This document shows, piece by piece, positions 20,856-29,401 of a stretch of 64,000 nt of DNA. Both the position numbers and the translations under genes were made by a program. The stretch comes from an uncultured Planctomycetaceae bacterium. GTDB lineage: Bacteria > Planctomycetota > Planctomycetia > Planctomycetales > Planctomycetaceae. The stretch lies in NCBI GenBank assembly GCA_903858815.1, contig CAIOKE010000173.1, forward strand, positions 57,715-121,714. The letters are read 5' to 3'. The notes under the pieces were generated by a model, which worked only from the letters and a program-made list of their open reading frames with translations, was not told the DNA's origin and did not search any database. The stretch's first letter is position 1, and the number at the start of each line of letters is the position of its first letter.

Positions 20856-22298
20856 TCAGGAAATTATCTCATTCACAACTCGACATTCGCGCTGATCCGT
20901 CAGTGTCTGCAGACGCGAATTATGCAGAAACGACAGCTTTGCATGATCAAATCCGAACAGATGCAGCAACGTGGCCTGGTAATCATTCGCAGTCACCCGA
21001 TTCACAACCGCGGCATGGCCCAAGGGGTCGGTTTCACCCCACGTCATACCGCCTTTGATTCCACCACCAGCCAGCCACATGCTGAAACCCTGGCCGTTAT
21101 GATCACGCCCGCACGCGTTCGGATCGCCGTGATTTTCAGTCACCGGCAGCCGACCAATTTCACCGCCCCAATGCACCAGAGTCGTCTCGAGCAGCCCGCG
21201 CTGCCTCAAATCTCGCACCAGTGCCGCTGCTGGCTGATCGGTCCGACGACAGGCGGCAGGCAGAGTCGTGCGGATACTGCTGTGATTATCCCAAGGCTGC
21301 CCGTCCAGGAACAGCTGCACAAATCGAACCCCACGCTCCACAAGTCGCCGAGCCAGCAGACAACGGGTACCGTATTCACGTGTCTCAGATTTATCCAGGC
21401 CATACATCTGCTGTGTCGCCTGCGTCTCCTGAGAAAGATCCAGCGCTTCGGATGCAGCGACCTGCATCCGCGCAGCCAGCTCCCACGAAGCAATCCGCGC
21501 CTCCAGATCAGATTCACCCGGATACTTCTGCTGATGCAGCCGGTTCAGACTGTTCAGCAGGTTCAGATTCTGTCGCTGTGGTACGCCAGCCAGATGCGCC
21601 GGAGGAGCAAGATTCAGAATTCGCGGTTCCTGAGGACGCAGAACCGTTCCCTGAAACATGGCCGGCATCCAGCCACCTGACCAGTTCAGAACTCCATCCA
21701 CCGGATGACCACCCGGATCCGTCAGCACCATATAGGCGGGCAGATTCTGGTTCTCGGTTCCCAGAGCATAAGAGACCCAGCTGCCCAGTGACGGTCGACC
21801 TGTCACGGCAGGAATACCCGCATTCAGATACCGAATCGAAACTTCATGCCCATTGAATCCCGTGTGCATGGAACGAATCACACACAGTTCATCAACAATA
21901 CCAGCAGTGTGCGGCAACAGTTCGGACACTTCCGTGCCGCACTGCCCGTGCGGACGAAATCGCCACGGACTTCCCAGCAGCTTTTTACTGGCCCGATTCA
22001 CGAAACTATACGTGACCTCACCCTGATACTCCGTCCCACTGTATTTCGTCAGCTCCGGACGCGGATCCAGCAGGTCCATATGTGACGGCCCGCCATGCAT
22101 GAACAGTGAGATCATGGCTGTCGCTCGGGCCGGCGCTGGTGGCGTTTTGGGCAGCATATCGAAGGTTTGACGCGCCGCTGCGATCTCCGGAGGCGCAGCG
22201 GATCCAGGCAGCGCCGAAAGCAGCGACGCAACGGCAACACCACCTAACCCAAGGGCCTGACGACACAACAGGTCCCGCCGCGATATTTCCGGAGTCAT
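20856..22298 (-). CDS. DUF1501 domain protein (sulfatase-like fold)
   Basis: The product has 480 residues, with a twin-arginine-like start (EISRRDLLCRQALGLGG) and a hydrophobic stretch to about residue 34. Family motifs present are SLFMHGGPSHMDLLDP, HGQCGTEVSELLPHTA, SIRYLNAG, GRPSLGSW, RYGTRCLLARRL-type block (REYGTRCLLARRLVERG), WGGEIGRLP and HAKLSFLHNSR. The start overlaps the stop of the upstream ceramidase-like gene by four bases (ATGA), so the two are translationally coupled. It is diverged from the other two DUF1501 proteins of the window, so this is not a recent duplication. Confidence 0.9.
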   Translation of the reverse strand: MTPEISRRDLLCRQALGLGGVAVASLLSALPGSAAPPEIAAARQTFDMLPKTPPAPARATAMISLFMHGGPSHMDLLDPRPELTKYSGTEYQGEVTYSFVNRASKKLLGSPWRFRPHGQCGTEVSELLPHTAGIVDELCVIRSMHTGFNGHEVSIRYLNAGIPAVTGRPSLGSWVSYALGTENQNLPAYMVLTDPGGHPVDGVLNWSGGWMPAMFQGTVLRPQEPRILNLAPPAHLAGVPQRQNLNLLNSLNRLHQQKYPGESDLEARIASWELAARMQVAASEALDLSQETQATQQMYGLDKSETREYGTRCLLARRLVERGVRFVQLFLDGQPWDNHSSIRTTLPAACRRTDQPAAALVRDLRQRGLLETTLVHWGGEIGRLPVTENHGDPNACGRDHNGQGFSMWLAGGGIKGGMTWGETDPLGHAAVVNRVTANDYQATLLHLFGFDHAKLSFLHNSRLQTLTDQRECRVVNEIIS

Positions 22299-23674
22299 TG
22301 CTGCCCCTCCAACGGTTTTGCCAAACCCTGATGCAGCATCCTGACCTCGCGGATAATATGCTCCTCAACATCCGGCGACCACTTCGTCGGCAGACCATAA
22401 TAGATCATCGCCGACTCACCTTCGTAGCCCCCCTCCATCAGCACTCGTCGCGACGGAATGTAGGCCATCACATCATTGCTGTACCCAGCCACCCACGTCC
22501 GAGGCGTGGAAATCTCTTCCTGAATCCGCAGGCTGTAATCCACAACAACTTCCCCACCAAGAAAGGTGAGTGTGGCTGCATTACCGAAGGACCAAAGCTG
22601 AATCGGATAGGGATAGGTCTGCGACAGACTGCCCTGCTCATCCATCTGTCGCAGCAGCCCCTTCGCTCGCCGCGCCAGATAGACATTCTCCGATTTCAGG
22701 TCCTGCTCCACCTGCTGACGACTCGGAAGCGTATCCAGTGCCAGATCAATCTCTCGATAAGCAGACGAAAAGTTTCCCGAGACCTCAGTCAACTGACCAG
22801 TCAGCGCCTGATCCACCGCGGTCGCCGCCTGTCGACCATAATCCATCGCCAACTCAACTGTTCGTCGTGGCAGAGGATTCTGATCAGCACCACAGCCGGC
22901 CCAGAACAGAGCCACAGTATCCGGATGCCGCTTCTCAATTTCCAGCTGAGCAAATCCTGGCCAGTCTCCACACCATTCCATACCGCTGAGCACCGTTGCG
23001 TGACACGCATAGCCGAACACGACTGAAACCAGACGCCCATCGGCTGTTCGAGCCGCCAGCACCGGAACCCGATGATCAACTGGCCCCACCAGTCGCCCCT
23101 CAGTTCGCAGCATCGGAACATCCGCTTCCCGATTGTTGCGACGATTTACAGCAAAGCCAGCAACGCCTTCACCCACCTGCAGCGTAACCGCCTGCAGATC
23201 TGCAATCGCGGCATCAGCAGCCGAAACACACCAGTCTGACAACAGCCGAGTGTATTCCTGCACGAGCTTCATCTGCCCGGGCTCCAGCGAATACATGCTC
23301 AGCAGGTTCGTACCAACAACCGGCCCCGAGTGCGTGTGCGAGGCGGCAATTGCCACCTGGTCACGACCCAGCTGATGCCGTTCCTGAATGCGGCGACAGA
23401 TCTGCTGCGAAGTTGCCCGATCGACGCCCACAAGGTCACAGGTCAGCAGGATCGCTCGACGGCCAGCCGGATCACGGAATGCTGCAGCCTTCACAAACAG
23501 ATCGTGGATTTTGCCCTCAGCTGGCCGATCACGCGACGCATAGCCGGACATCCACATGGGCTGCGGCGGAGTGATAACGACACGAGCAGCCCCGGCCTGC
23601 CACGATTCAGCCGCCACTGCAGCAACGGACTGGAGCAGAATACAACACATGACAGACAGTACACATCGCCACAT
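22295..23674 (-). CDS. Secreted neutral/alkaline ceramidase-like protein
   Basis: From ATG 23674 the product has 459 residues with a signal peptide (MWRCVLSVMCCILLQSVAAVAA). The frame continues upstream to 23803, but those residues do not look like a protein start. The ceramidase N-terminal domain pattern is clear: AARVVITPP, GKIHDLFVKA, ASHTHSGP (metal site) and YACHATVL (metal site). The nucleophile region GDVSPN of true ceramidases reads GCGADQNP (about residue 263), with Asn in place of Ser. The stop overlaps the DUF1501 start by four bases, so the proteins are probably made in equal amounts. Confidence 0.8.
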   Translation of the reverse strand: MWRCVLSVMCCILLQSVAAVAAESWQAGAARVVITPPQPMWMSGYASRDRPAEGKIHDLFVKAAAFRDPAGRRAILLTCDLVGVDRATSQQICRRIQERHQLGRDQVAIAASHTHSGPVVGTNLLSMYSLEPGQMKLVQEYTRLLSDWCVSAADAAIADLQAVTLQVGEGVAGFAVNRRNNREADVPMLRTEGRLVGPVDHRVPVLAARTADGRLVSVVFGYACHATVLSGMEWCGDWPGFAQLEIEKRHPDTVALFWAGCGADQNPLPRRTVELAMDYGRQAATAVDQALTGQLTEVSGNFSSAYREIDLALDTLPSRQQVEQDLKSENVYLARRAKGLLRQMDEQGSLSQTYPYPIQLWSFGNAATLTFLGGEVVVDYSLRIQEEISTPRTWVAGYSNDVMAYIPSRRVLMEGGYEGESAMIYYGLPTKWSPDVEEHIIREVRMLHQGLAKPLEGQQ

Positions 23675-23786
23675 GGAAGTGCTCCGACGCGTCAGGAGAG
23701 GTGGGAAAGAAACGGCAGGATTCGCTGCTGAACAGCGATCCCGGCATCTTCCCCGGTTTACCGCACTGAAGCAAGTGAACCGCGCC

Positions 23787-25973
23787 TCAGCCACTGCCGT
23801 CATCAGATTCCGTCGTCAACTCCTCCGCCAGACGCTTGTGCACATCCGCCATCCTGTTATCACCCAGCTTGCGGTAGGTCGTCTCCAGCAGCTGATGAAT
23901 GTTGGGATCGTTGCGTACGAACTGCACCGTCTGCACAAGATCCTTAAGCGCATCATCCCAGCGTTCCAGCCGAACGTTGATTTCGCCATGCGTTCCCAGA
24001 GCCTGCGGGTTCTGCGGAATCATCGCCAGTGCCTGATCAGAAAGTTCCAGAGCTCGCCCCTTCTCTTCAGGACGGCCCCTCACAAGAGCCAAAGCGAGGT
24101 TGTTCAGAACCATGGCGTCACGGCTGCGTGAAATCGCATTGGCCTGCTCCAGCCAGACGATCGCGCGTTCATATTGCCCCATCAGCAGAGCATGCATACC
24201 CAGCAGATTCAGAGCCACAACTCCGGTCTGTCCGTTAAGTCGCAGTTCCTTTGTCGCCTCCTCCGCCTGAGCGGCTGCCGGATGCGGCGACAGACTGATT
24301 CGACTGAGACGCTCAACGGCTGCCAGCAGACTGGATTCTGCTCGCGATGCTTCCTTCAGCAGGAACAGCATTTCTGTTCCATCAGCATTCCCGAAGTCAA
24401 TGTCTTCCGGCTTGCTGACCTGCACCAGAGCGGCCGAAGAATACCCGGTGATGGAATCGAACTCCTGCAGGCACGCGCGAGTATAGACCTGCAGCAGCAA
24501 TTGCTCATTCGCACTCAGGTTTCGCGGCAGACTGGCAACCTTTTCAGACAACGAAAGCCGCGCATCACGGGGACGCTTCAGTAATATCATCGCTTCAGCA
24601 CGTTCAATCAGGGACGGAATCGCTGCCGGGTTCTCCAGCACCGCCCGGTCAGACTCCTGAATCAATTGAGTCAGCAGGCTCTCGCCGTCTGTCGCCATCC
24701 CAGCCTCCATCATCAGCCGTGCCAGCGACAGACGCAGCTCGGGACGTTGCTCCGTCACAGGACGCATCGTCTCAACCGCCCTCGCGTTTTCGCCGGACAG
24801 AAACTGCAGCTGACACAGCATCAGACGAGCATCACCGTTGGTTGGTTCATTTTCAACAGCTTCCAGCCAGTACTGCAGCGCTGGCTGCCAGCGCGCCGGA
24901 TCGATTTCCGCGCCAAGGGATCGCAGCGTTGTCAGCACCTGCACGGCCAGCCGGTTGCCCGGATCCAGCGTAATTGCTTCAATGACCAGAGGCACACAGT
25001 TGTCACGATTCAGTGGCGTGACACCCAGCCGCTGCTCAGCCACAGTCATGTTCAGGTCAGCAATCGCAGCGCGAATATTCCTGTCCTCCGCATTCTGATT
25101 CAGTCCCGATACGAGCACTTCACGGGCACTGTCAAAATCCTTCAGCAGCATCCACGCGCGTGCCAGCGAAATTCGCACGCTGGAATTGCTGCGATCCTTT
25201 TCCAGCAGATTGCTCAGCTCCTGCACGGCATGATTTGCTGCCGCATCAATATCTTCCTGAGGTCGCTTGTTTTCACGTTTCAGAATGGCAATGTCCAGAT
25301 TAAGCTCAGGCCTCGCACGAGAAGCCTCCTGCAGATGTCGCTCTGCCAGAGACAATTCTCCCTTCGACATGTAATAGCCGGCCAGTAATTCATGAGCCTG
25401 AAAGTTCTGCGGCGCTGCTTCCACAGCCTTCAGTAACTGTGCCTCAATCTGCTCTGCACTGAGTCTCTGAATTGGCTCGCGCTGCAATGATTGCTGGACC
25501 AGCCAGATCCGAGCCTCAGGGTAACCCAGAAGATTCTCCGGAGCCAACGCTGCGATCTGCTGGAAACCCTCCTGAGCACGACCGCTTTTCACCAGAAACT
25601 GCCCCAGACGCATGCGGTACTGCAATTCCCCTGGTTGCAGATTGCATAACGCTCGCAGACACGTCTCCTGAATAGCCAGATTGTCACTGGTCACTGCCTC
25701 GTTGTACGTCTGCTCGTAACGCCGCAGAACTTCCGTCGGAGACGAATGGCGAACCCACCAGTAGCACCCCACACCGCCACCCGCAAAGACCAGAAATGGC
25801 AGGGCGGCCAGAACCAGCGAATAGTTTCTGGAAAAAATCCAGCACTCCACCATCCCATACAGAAACTGAATGGCGTAGGAAGGATGCAGAGTTTTCAACA
25901 GCGGCGGAAGCACACGACTGCCAGTCGCGTCGTCGCCTCGATTGCGTTGAGCCTTCTCTGGTTGCTGTGACAC
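23787..25973 (-). CDS. Membrane-anchored TPR protein paired with exosortase
   Basis: From GTG 25973 the product has 728 residues. A cytoplasmic N-terminal segment of about 45 residues, one membrane helix (about 45-73, in SRNYSLVLAALPFLVF), then a long array of TPR-like helical repeats on the other side. It begins 40 bases after the exosortase stop, so the two are likely one operon. The protein is a clear paralogue of the TPR protein at 61078-63333: both share the YSRN/FSRN entry to the helix, G-PE-R-WL, LAER-L-EA...PE-NL and the RDNC/KDSC block. A frame to 26075 exists but overlaps the exosortase gene. It probably scaffolds or loads the exosortase; that is inference. Confidence 0.85.
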   Translation of the reverse strand: MSQQPEKAQRNRGDDATGSRVLPPLLKTLHPSYAIQFLYGMVECWIFSRNYSLVLAALPFLVFAGGGVGCYWWVRHSSPTEVLRRYEQTYNEAVTSDNLAIQETCLRALCNLQPGELQYRMRLGQFLVKSGRAQEGFQQIAALAPENLLGYPEARIWLVQQSLQREPIQRLSAEQIEAQLLKAVEAAPQNFQAHELLAGYYMSKGELSLAERHLQEASRARPELNLDIAILKRENKRPQEDIDAAANHAVQELSNLLEKDRSNSSVRISLARAWMLLKDFDSAREVLVSGLNQNAEDRNIRAAIADLNMTVAEQRLGVTPLNRDNCVPLVIEAITLDPGNRLAVQVLTTLRSLGAEIDPARWQPALQYWLEAVENEPTNGDARLMLCQLQFLSGENARAVETMRPVTEQRPELRLSLARLMMEAGMATDGESLLTQLIQESDRAVLENPAAIPSLIERAEAMILLKRPRDARLSLSEKVASLPRNLSANEQLLLQVYTRACLQEFDSITGYSSAALVQVSKPEDIDFGNADGTEMLFLLKEASRAESSLLAAVERLSRISLSPHPAAAQAEEATKELRLNGQTGVVALNLLGMHALLMGQYERAIVWLEQANAISRSRDAMVLNNLALALVRGRPEEKGRALELSDQALAMIPQNPQALGTHGEINVRLERWDDALKDLVQTVQFVRNDPNIHQLLETTYRKLGDNRMADVHKRLAEELTTESDDGSG

Positions 25974-25979
25974 ACCTGT

Positions 25980-25983
25980 CTCC
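25980..25983 (-). promoter_or_regulatory. Ribosome-binding site deciding the TPR gene start
   Basis: On the minus strand GGAG lies six bases before GTG at 25973. It supports that start, which also gives an N-terminus that lines up with the paralogue at 61078. Confidence 0.55.
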
Positions 25984-26013
25984 AATACCAAATAATCGGT
26001 GACCTCAACGGAC

Positions 26014-27108
26014 TTACAGCAGTCCCGGTAATCGAGCTGCCTGACCTGCCAGAGCAATAACCGCTGCAACTGCAAACACCTGCAAAGCCTGCTTTTTCAG
26101 CGGCCTTGCGGGGGTCCGACTTGCTTCCGAATTCTGCCGCGCTGTTGACACATAGCGATTCCACAGCAGAATGAAGGGATTGGCATAGATCGCCATGGCC
26201 CCCGGACGACGGATGTCCGGAATCCACGATGACAGCAGGTCCAGCCCGGCATCAGCACTCATCAGCAACGCTGCAGCAACACCCAGAGCGACGTACCCCA
26301 GAGCATCGTGCTGCCAGCCAGTCGACAGATCATACTGATACCGATCCCACACAAGGATGACAGACAGTACTCGCGCCGAATTCATCAAGCCCGCTGTCCC
26401 CATACCGACCACAACCAGCACCAGTCCGTGCAGCATTGAGCGACGCTTCATGGAAATGACCAGTGCCGCAATAAACATGATCGTGAACAGAGACTTCACA
26501 CCACTGCAGGCCTCTGCAATCAAAAACTGCTTGCCGGGCACTGTCAGAACATTACCGTCACTGAAATGAATCAGACCAATACGATGACAAATTCCGCTGG
26601 CCAGTGCCGTGGTCCTGCCCTGCAACCACTGAATCAGCTGGTTGTCCATGTCGTTCGGAAGTCGCAGAGTCAGAATCACCAGCAGCGACAGACACAACAG
26701 TGAACCGCCATACCCTCGCTCACGGCTGGCACGACTCCACGCTGTCAGCAGAGCCATCAGACCGGCCACAGCCACCCATGGAGATGCCAGCCAGATCGAA
26801 GCACCAAGCAGAAACAGATCAACACCAATCAGCAACAGCGAAAACCAACCCCAGCGTTCAAGTGAGGCATCACGACGCGTGTGAAACAGCCACGCAAACA
26901 TCCCCAGCGCAAACGGGAAAAACTGGTAATGCTCAAGATTCCATGTCCGCACGTAATGCAGACAGGCAAACGGCAGATGCGCCGCAACCAACAACAACAT
27001 CGGAATGGTTGCACCACCCGATAAACCAGCCACAAGTCCCGCTGCCGGTCCGACCGCGTCAGGCCCTGCAGACAGCACCTGACCGTCTGTTGACTGCTCC
27101 ACGCTCAT
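26014..27108 (-). CDS. Exosortase, planctomycete type (XrtU-like)
   Basis: The product has 364 residues and about eight membrane helices. Exosortases are inner-membrane cysteine transpeptidase-like enzymes that process C-terminal sorting signals of exported proteins. The triad is complete: Cys201 in EACSGVKS, Arg246 in MNSARV, and His267 in GWQHDALGY. The type assignment to XrtU comes from phylum and from memory of that family's occurrence. GGGGAG seven bases before ATG 27108 decides the start over a longer frame to 27228. The TPR gene follows after 40 bases. No protein in the window shows an obvious PEP-CTERM-like tail, so its substrates lie elsewhere. Confidence 0.88.
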   Translation of the reverse strand: MSVEQSTDGQVLSAGPDAVGPAAGLVAGLSGGATIPMLLLVAAHLPFACLHYVRTWNLEHYQFFPFALGMFAWLFHTRRDASLERWGWFSLLLIGVDLFLLGASIWLASPWVAVAGLMALLTAWSRASRERGYGGSLLCLSLLVILTLRLPNDMDNQLIQWLQGRTTALASGICHRIGLIHFSDGNVLTVPGKQFLIAEACSGVKSLFTIMFIAALVISMKRRSMLHGLVLVVVGMGTAGLMNSARVLSVILVWDRYQYDLSTGWQHDALGYVALGVAAALLMSADAGLDLLSSWIPDIRRPGAMAIYANPFILLWNRYVSTARQNSEASRTPARPLKKQALQVFAVAAVIALAGQAARLPGLL

Positions 27109-27115
27109 CCAGTCG

Positions 27116-27121
27116 CTCCCC
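27116..27121 (-). promoter_or_regulatory. Ribosome-binding site of the exosortase gene
   Basis: GGGGAG on the minus strand lies seven bases before ATG 27108 and decides this start. Confidence 0.55.
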
Positions 27122-27324
27122 ACAAAACCTGCGAAATCACCCGTGATCCAACGCGCACAGACTCCACAGAATTGCAAATCAACCGTTAGTCTTACCGAAT
27201 TCCAGCGCAAAGCAGACTCGGCCCGCAAAACTCCGCCCGAATTCAGACAAATCAGGCAAGTTGAGCCGAAAGATCCGGTATTACCGCTAACAGTGACAGG
27301 CGCCCGATGGCAACCTGAACAGGA

Positions 27325-29364
27325 CTACTTCGTCGTCAATTCCCAGCGGCCGTCAAACACATCCGACCACTCCACCGCTGCATCCCCACCCTCTGCCGGA
27401 ACCGGAATCTTCAAGACGGCCACATCACCAAGCCGCGGGAATAACCATGCATTCGACGCCCGAAAGTCACGGTCGTGAAACGTATGTCCGGAATTCAGCA
27501 CCACATACTTCGACGAATTCAGAGGGTTCGGATGAATCAGCACAACCCCGTGGTCCGCCGACGCCCACTCCCGACCACCCACACGAATCCGCTCCGCACT
27601 CCACTGCACCGGCTTTCCATGCAACCGCGGCAGAACCTTTGCCAGCACCGAATTCGATCCGGGATCACCGAACAGAATCAGATGATGATCCTGCACCATC
27701 TGGTCTGTCAGATCCACATCATTCACAACACGAATTTCACCCCGAAACCACTTCGCAAATTCCTGCTGAAACTGCGTCAGCGTCTGCTCTGACCAGGCCC
27801 CTGCCGCTGCATTCAACGGCGGATGTGTCCCCCGCACACACACAAACGAACCCATAAAGGCGTCATCAATCGGCCCCTGCAATCCGGGCCGTTTTCGCAG
27901 CTCAGGATTGCGCGAAACTGCTCGCGATTCCCGATAGCCCAACACACTCCACGAACCATCCGACTGCCGCTGAAACCAGACGTCCGGCAGCAAGCCCTCC
28001 GCCGCACCACGCAGCTCCATGGCAGTGCCATCAATCTCAGCAGTCCCCGCGATATCCCGAGATAATCGTAACAGCGTCACATTCTCCGTTTTCAGCCGGA
28101 CGACATCCGACTCCAGAATCTCCCCCTCCACTTTGGAAGCAGCATAGCTGTCCTGCTGCTCTTCGATTCGCAGCCAGTCACAGCGACCATAGCGCAGCGT
28201 CCGCGTCGAAAACCGAATCTGCTTCCGCTGCCCGGACTGAGGACGGCCCGCCAGAGATTTCTCCAGATGAAAAGCCATGAACTGACGCCGACTTTCCGGA
28301 TCAAATTCATGCCCCATCCCCGGGCCAACAAGGACTTTCAGTGGCACCTGCAGGGACTCGGCAAGCGACTGCATCGTCGTACTGGCCAGCAACTGCGGAT
28401 CCTTCTCGCCACCGTAAGTGACGATCGGCACATTGAAGGCATTCAGAGCATAGTTCACAGTGTCATAGATCCCCAGTGTCGTGTGCTGCGCAGCTGGCAG
28501 CCGGTCAGACTCGGGATCCTTCTTCTGATACCGATAGAAGTCTACAAACCCGGCTCCCGCACCAACAGAACACCACTGATCCGGGTGATGCAGACCCAGA
28601 TGCCATGCACCAGCACCACCCATCGAAAACCCATGCAGCACCACTCGGTTCTCGTCAATCCGAAATCGACCACGCAGATCCGCCAGTGCCTCAAAAACAT
28701 CCGTTTCACCGGACCAGCGATACGCATTATTGCCACGACCATAGACATCCAGCTGCAGCCATTGGCCGGGTCGCTCTGTCTGCGATGCACCTGGCCCCCG
28801 TCCATCCATCCGCTCAATAAAGTTGACCTCGTTCATCTGATCGGCTCGGCCATGCAGCACAACATGCACCGGCCAGCGTCTGGTGACAGCCGGATCCACT
28901 CCTTCCGGAAGTGTCAGTGCATAAGGCTGAACCGAACCATCCACGGCGCTGACGTAGCCACGAATCGTAGTCCCCGTCCGCAGATGCCAGTCCGGAGTCC
29001 CGGCGGACAACCGATCAGCACGGCGACATCCCTCCGACAGCACACGCCGCAACTGGTCCACCCAGCCGGCCTTCGGATACTCACGGAATCGCAGCATCCA
29101 GACAGCCGCTTTTTCATACACCTGAACATCGGCCAGCAACTGCCCCCCCTGGACAGTCTGCAGCTCACTGCGATTCTTCAGCCCAGCCAGTGTCTGCTGC
29201 AATTCCTGCAACTGCATTCCAGCCTCAGCCAACTGCTGCTCAGACGGCTGAAACACCGCGTCCTGCGCAGGTCCGGCAGCGGGACACACCAGCGTCTGAA
29301 TCGCCACCAACAACCACAGCACAACGGACACTGTTCGCCGACAACGAGCCCCCTGAGCCAGCAT
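27325..29364 (-). CDS. Secreted alpha/beta hydrolase (prolyl oligopeptidase/esterase type)
   Basis: From ATG 29364 the product has 679 residues with a signal peptide (MLAQGARCRRTVSVVLWLLVAIQ...). The central alpha/beta hydrolase domain shows VHVVLHG, the nucleophile elbow GFSMGG (Ser near residue 243), an acid candidate in GGEKDPQ (about 321) and the catalytic His in GMGHEF (about 351). A C-terminal part of about 300 residues (IRVNDVDL- and HHLILFGDPGSNSVL-type motifs) is common in planctomycete secreted esterases. It follows DUF1501 by 37 bases. A run of eight Gs (29372-29379) occupies the ribosome-binding position. A start at 29433 would overlap DUF1501. Substrate unknown. Confidence 0.83.
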   Translation of the reverse strand: MLAQGARCRRTVSVVLWLLVAIQTLVCPAAGPAQDAVFQPSEQQLAEAGMQLQELQQTLAGLKNRSELQTVQGGQLLADVQVYEKAAVWMLRFREYPKAGWVDQLRRVLSEGCRRADRLSAGTPDWHLRTGTTIRGYVSAVDGSVQPYALTLPEGVDPAVTRRWPVHVVLHGRADQMNEVNFIERMDGRGPGASQTERPGQWLQLDVYGRGNNAYRWSGETDVFEALADLRGRFRIDENRVVLHGFSMGGAGAWHLGLHHPDQWCSVGAGAGFVDFYRYQKKDPESDRLPAAQHTTLGIYDTVNYALNAFNVPIVTYGGEKDPQLLASTTMQSLAESLQVPLKVLVGPGMGHEFDPESRRQFMAFHLEKSLAGRPQSGQRKQIRFSTRTLRYGRCDWLRIEEQQDSYAASKVEGEILESDVVRLKTENVTLLRLSRDIAGTAEIDGTAMELRGAAEGLLPDVWFQRQSDGSWSVLGYRESRAVSRNPELRKRPGLQGPIDDAFMGSFVCVRGTHPPLNAAAGAWSEQTLTQFQQEFAKWFRGEIRVVNDVDLTDQMVQDHHLILFGDPGSNSVLAKVLPRLHGKPVQWSAERIRVGGREWASADHGVVLIHPNPLNSSKYVVLNSGHTFHDRDFRASNAWLFPRLGDVAVLKIPVPAEGGDAAVEWSDVFDGRWELTTK

Positions 29365-29401
29365 GATGCAGCCCCCCCCAAACAACAACACCTCGTGCCA
29401 C

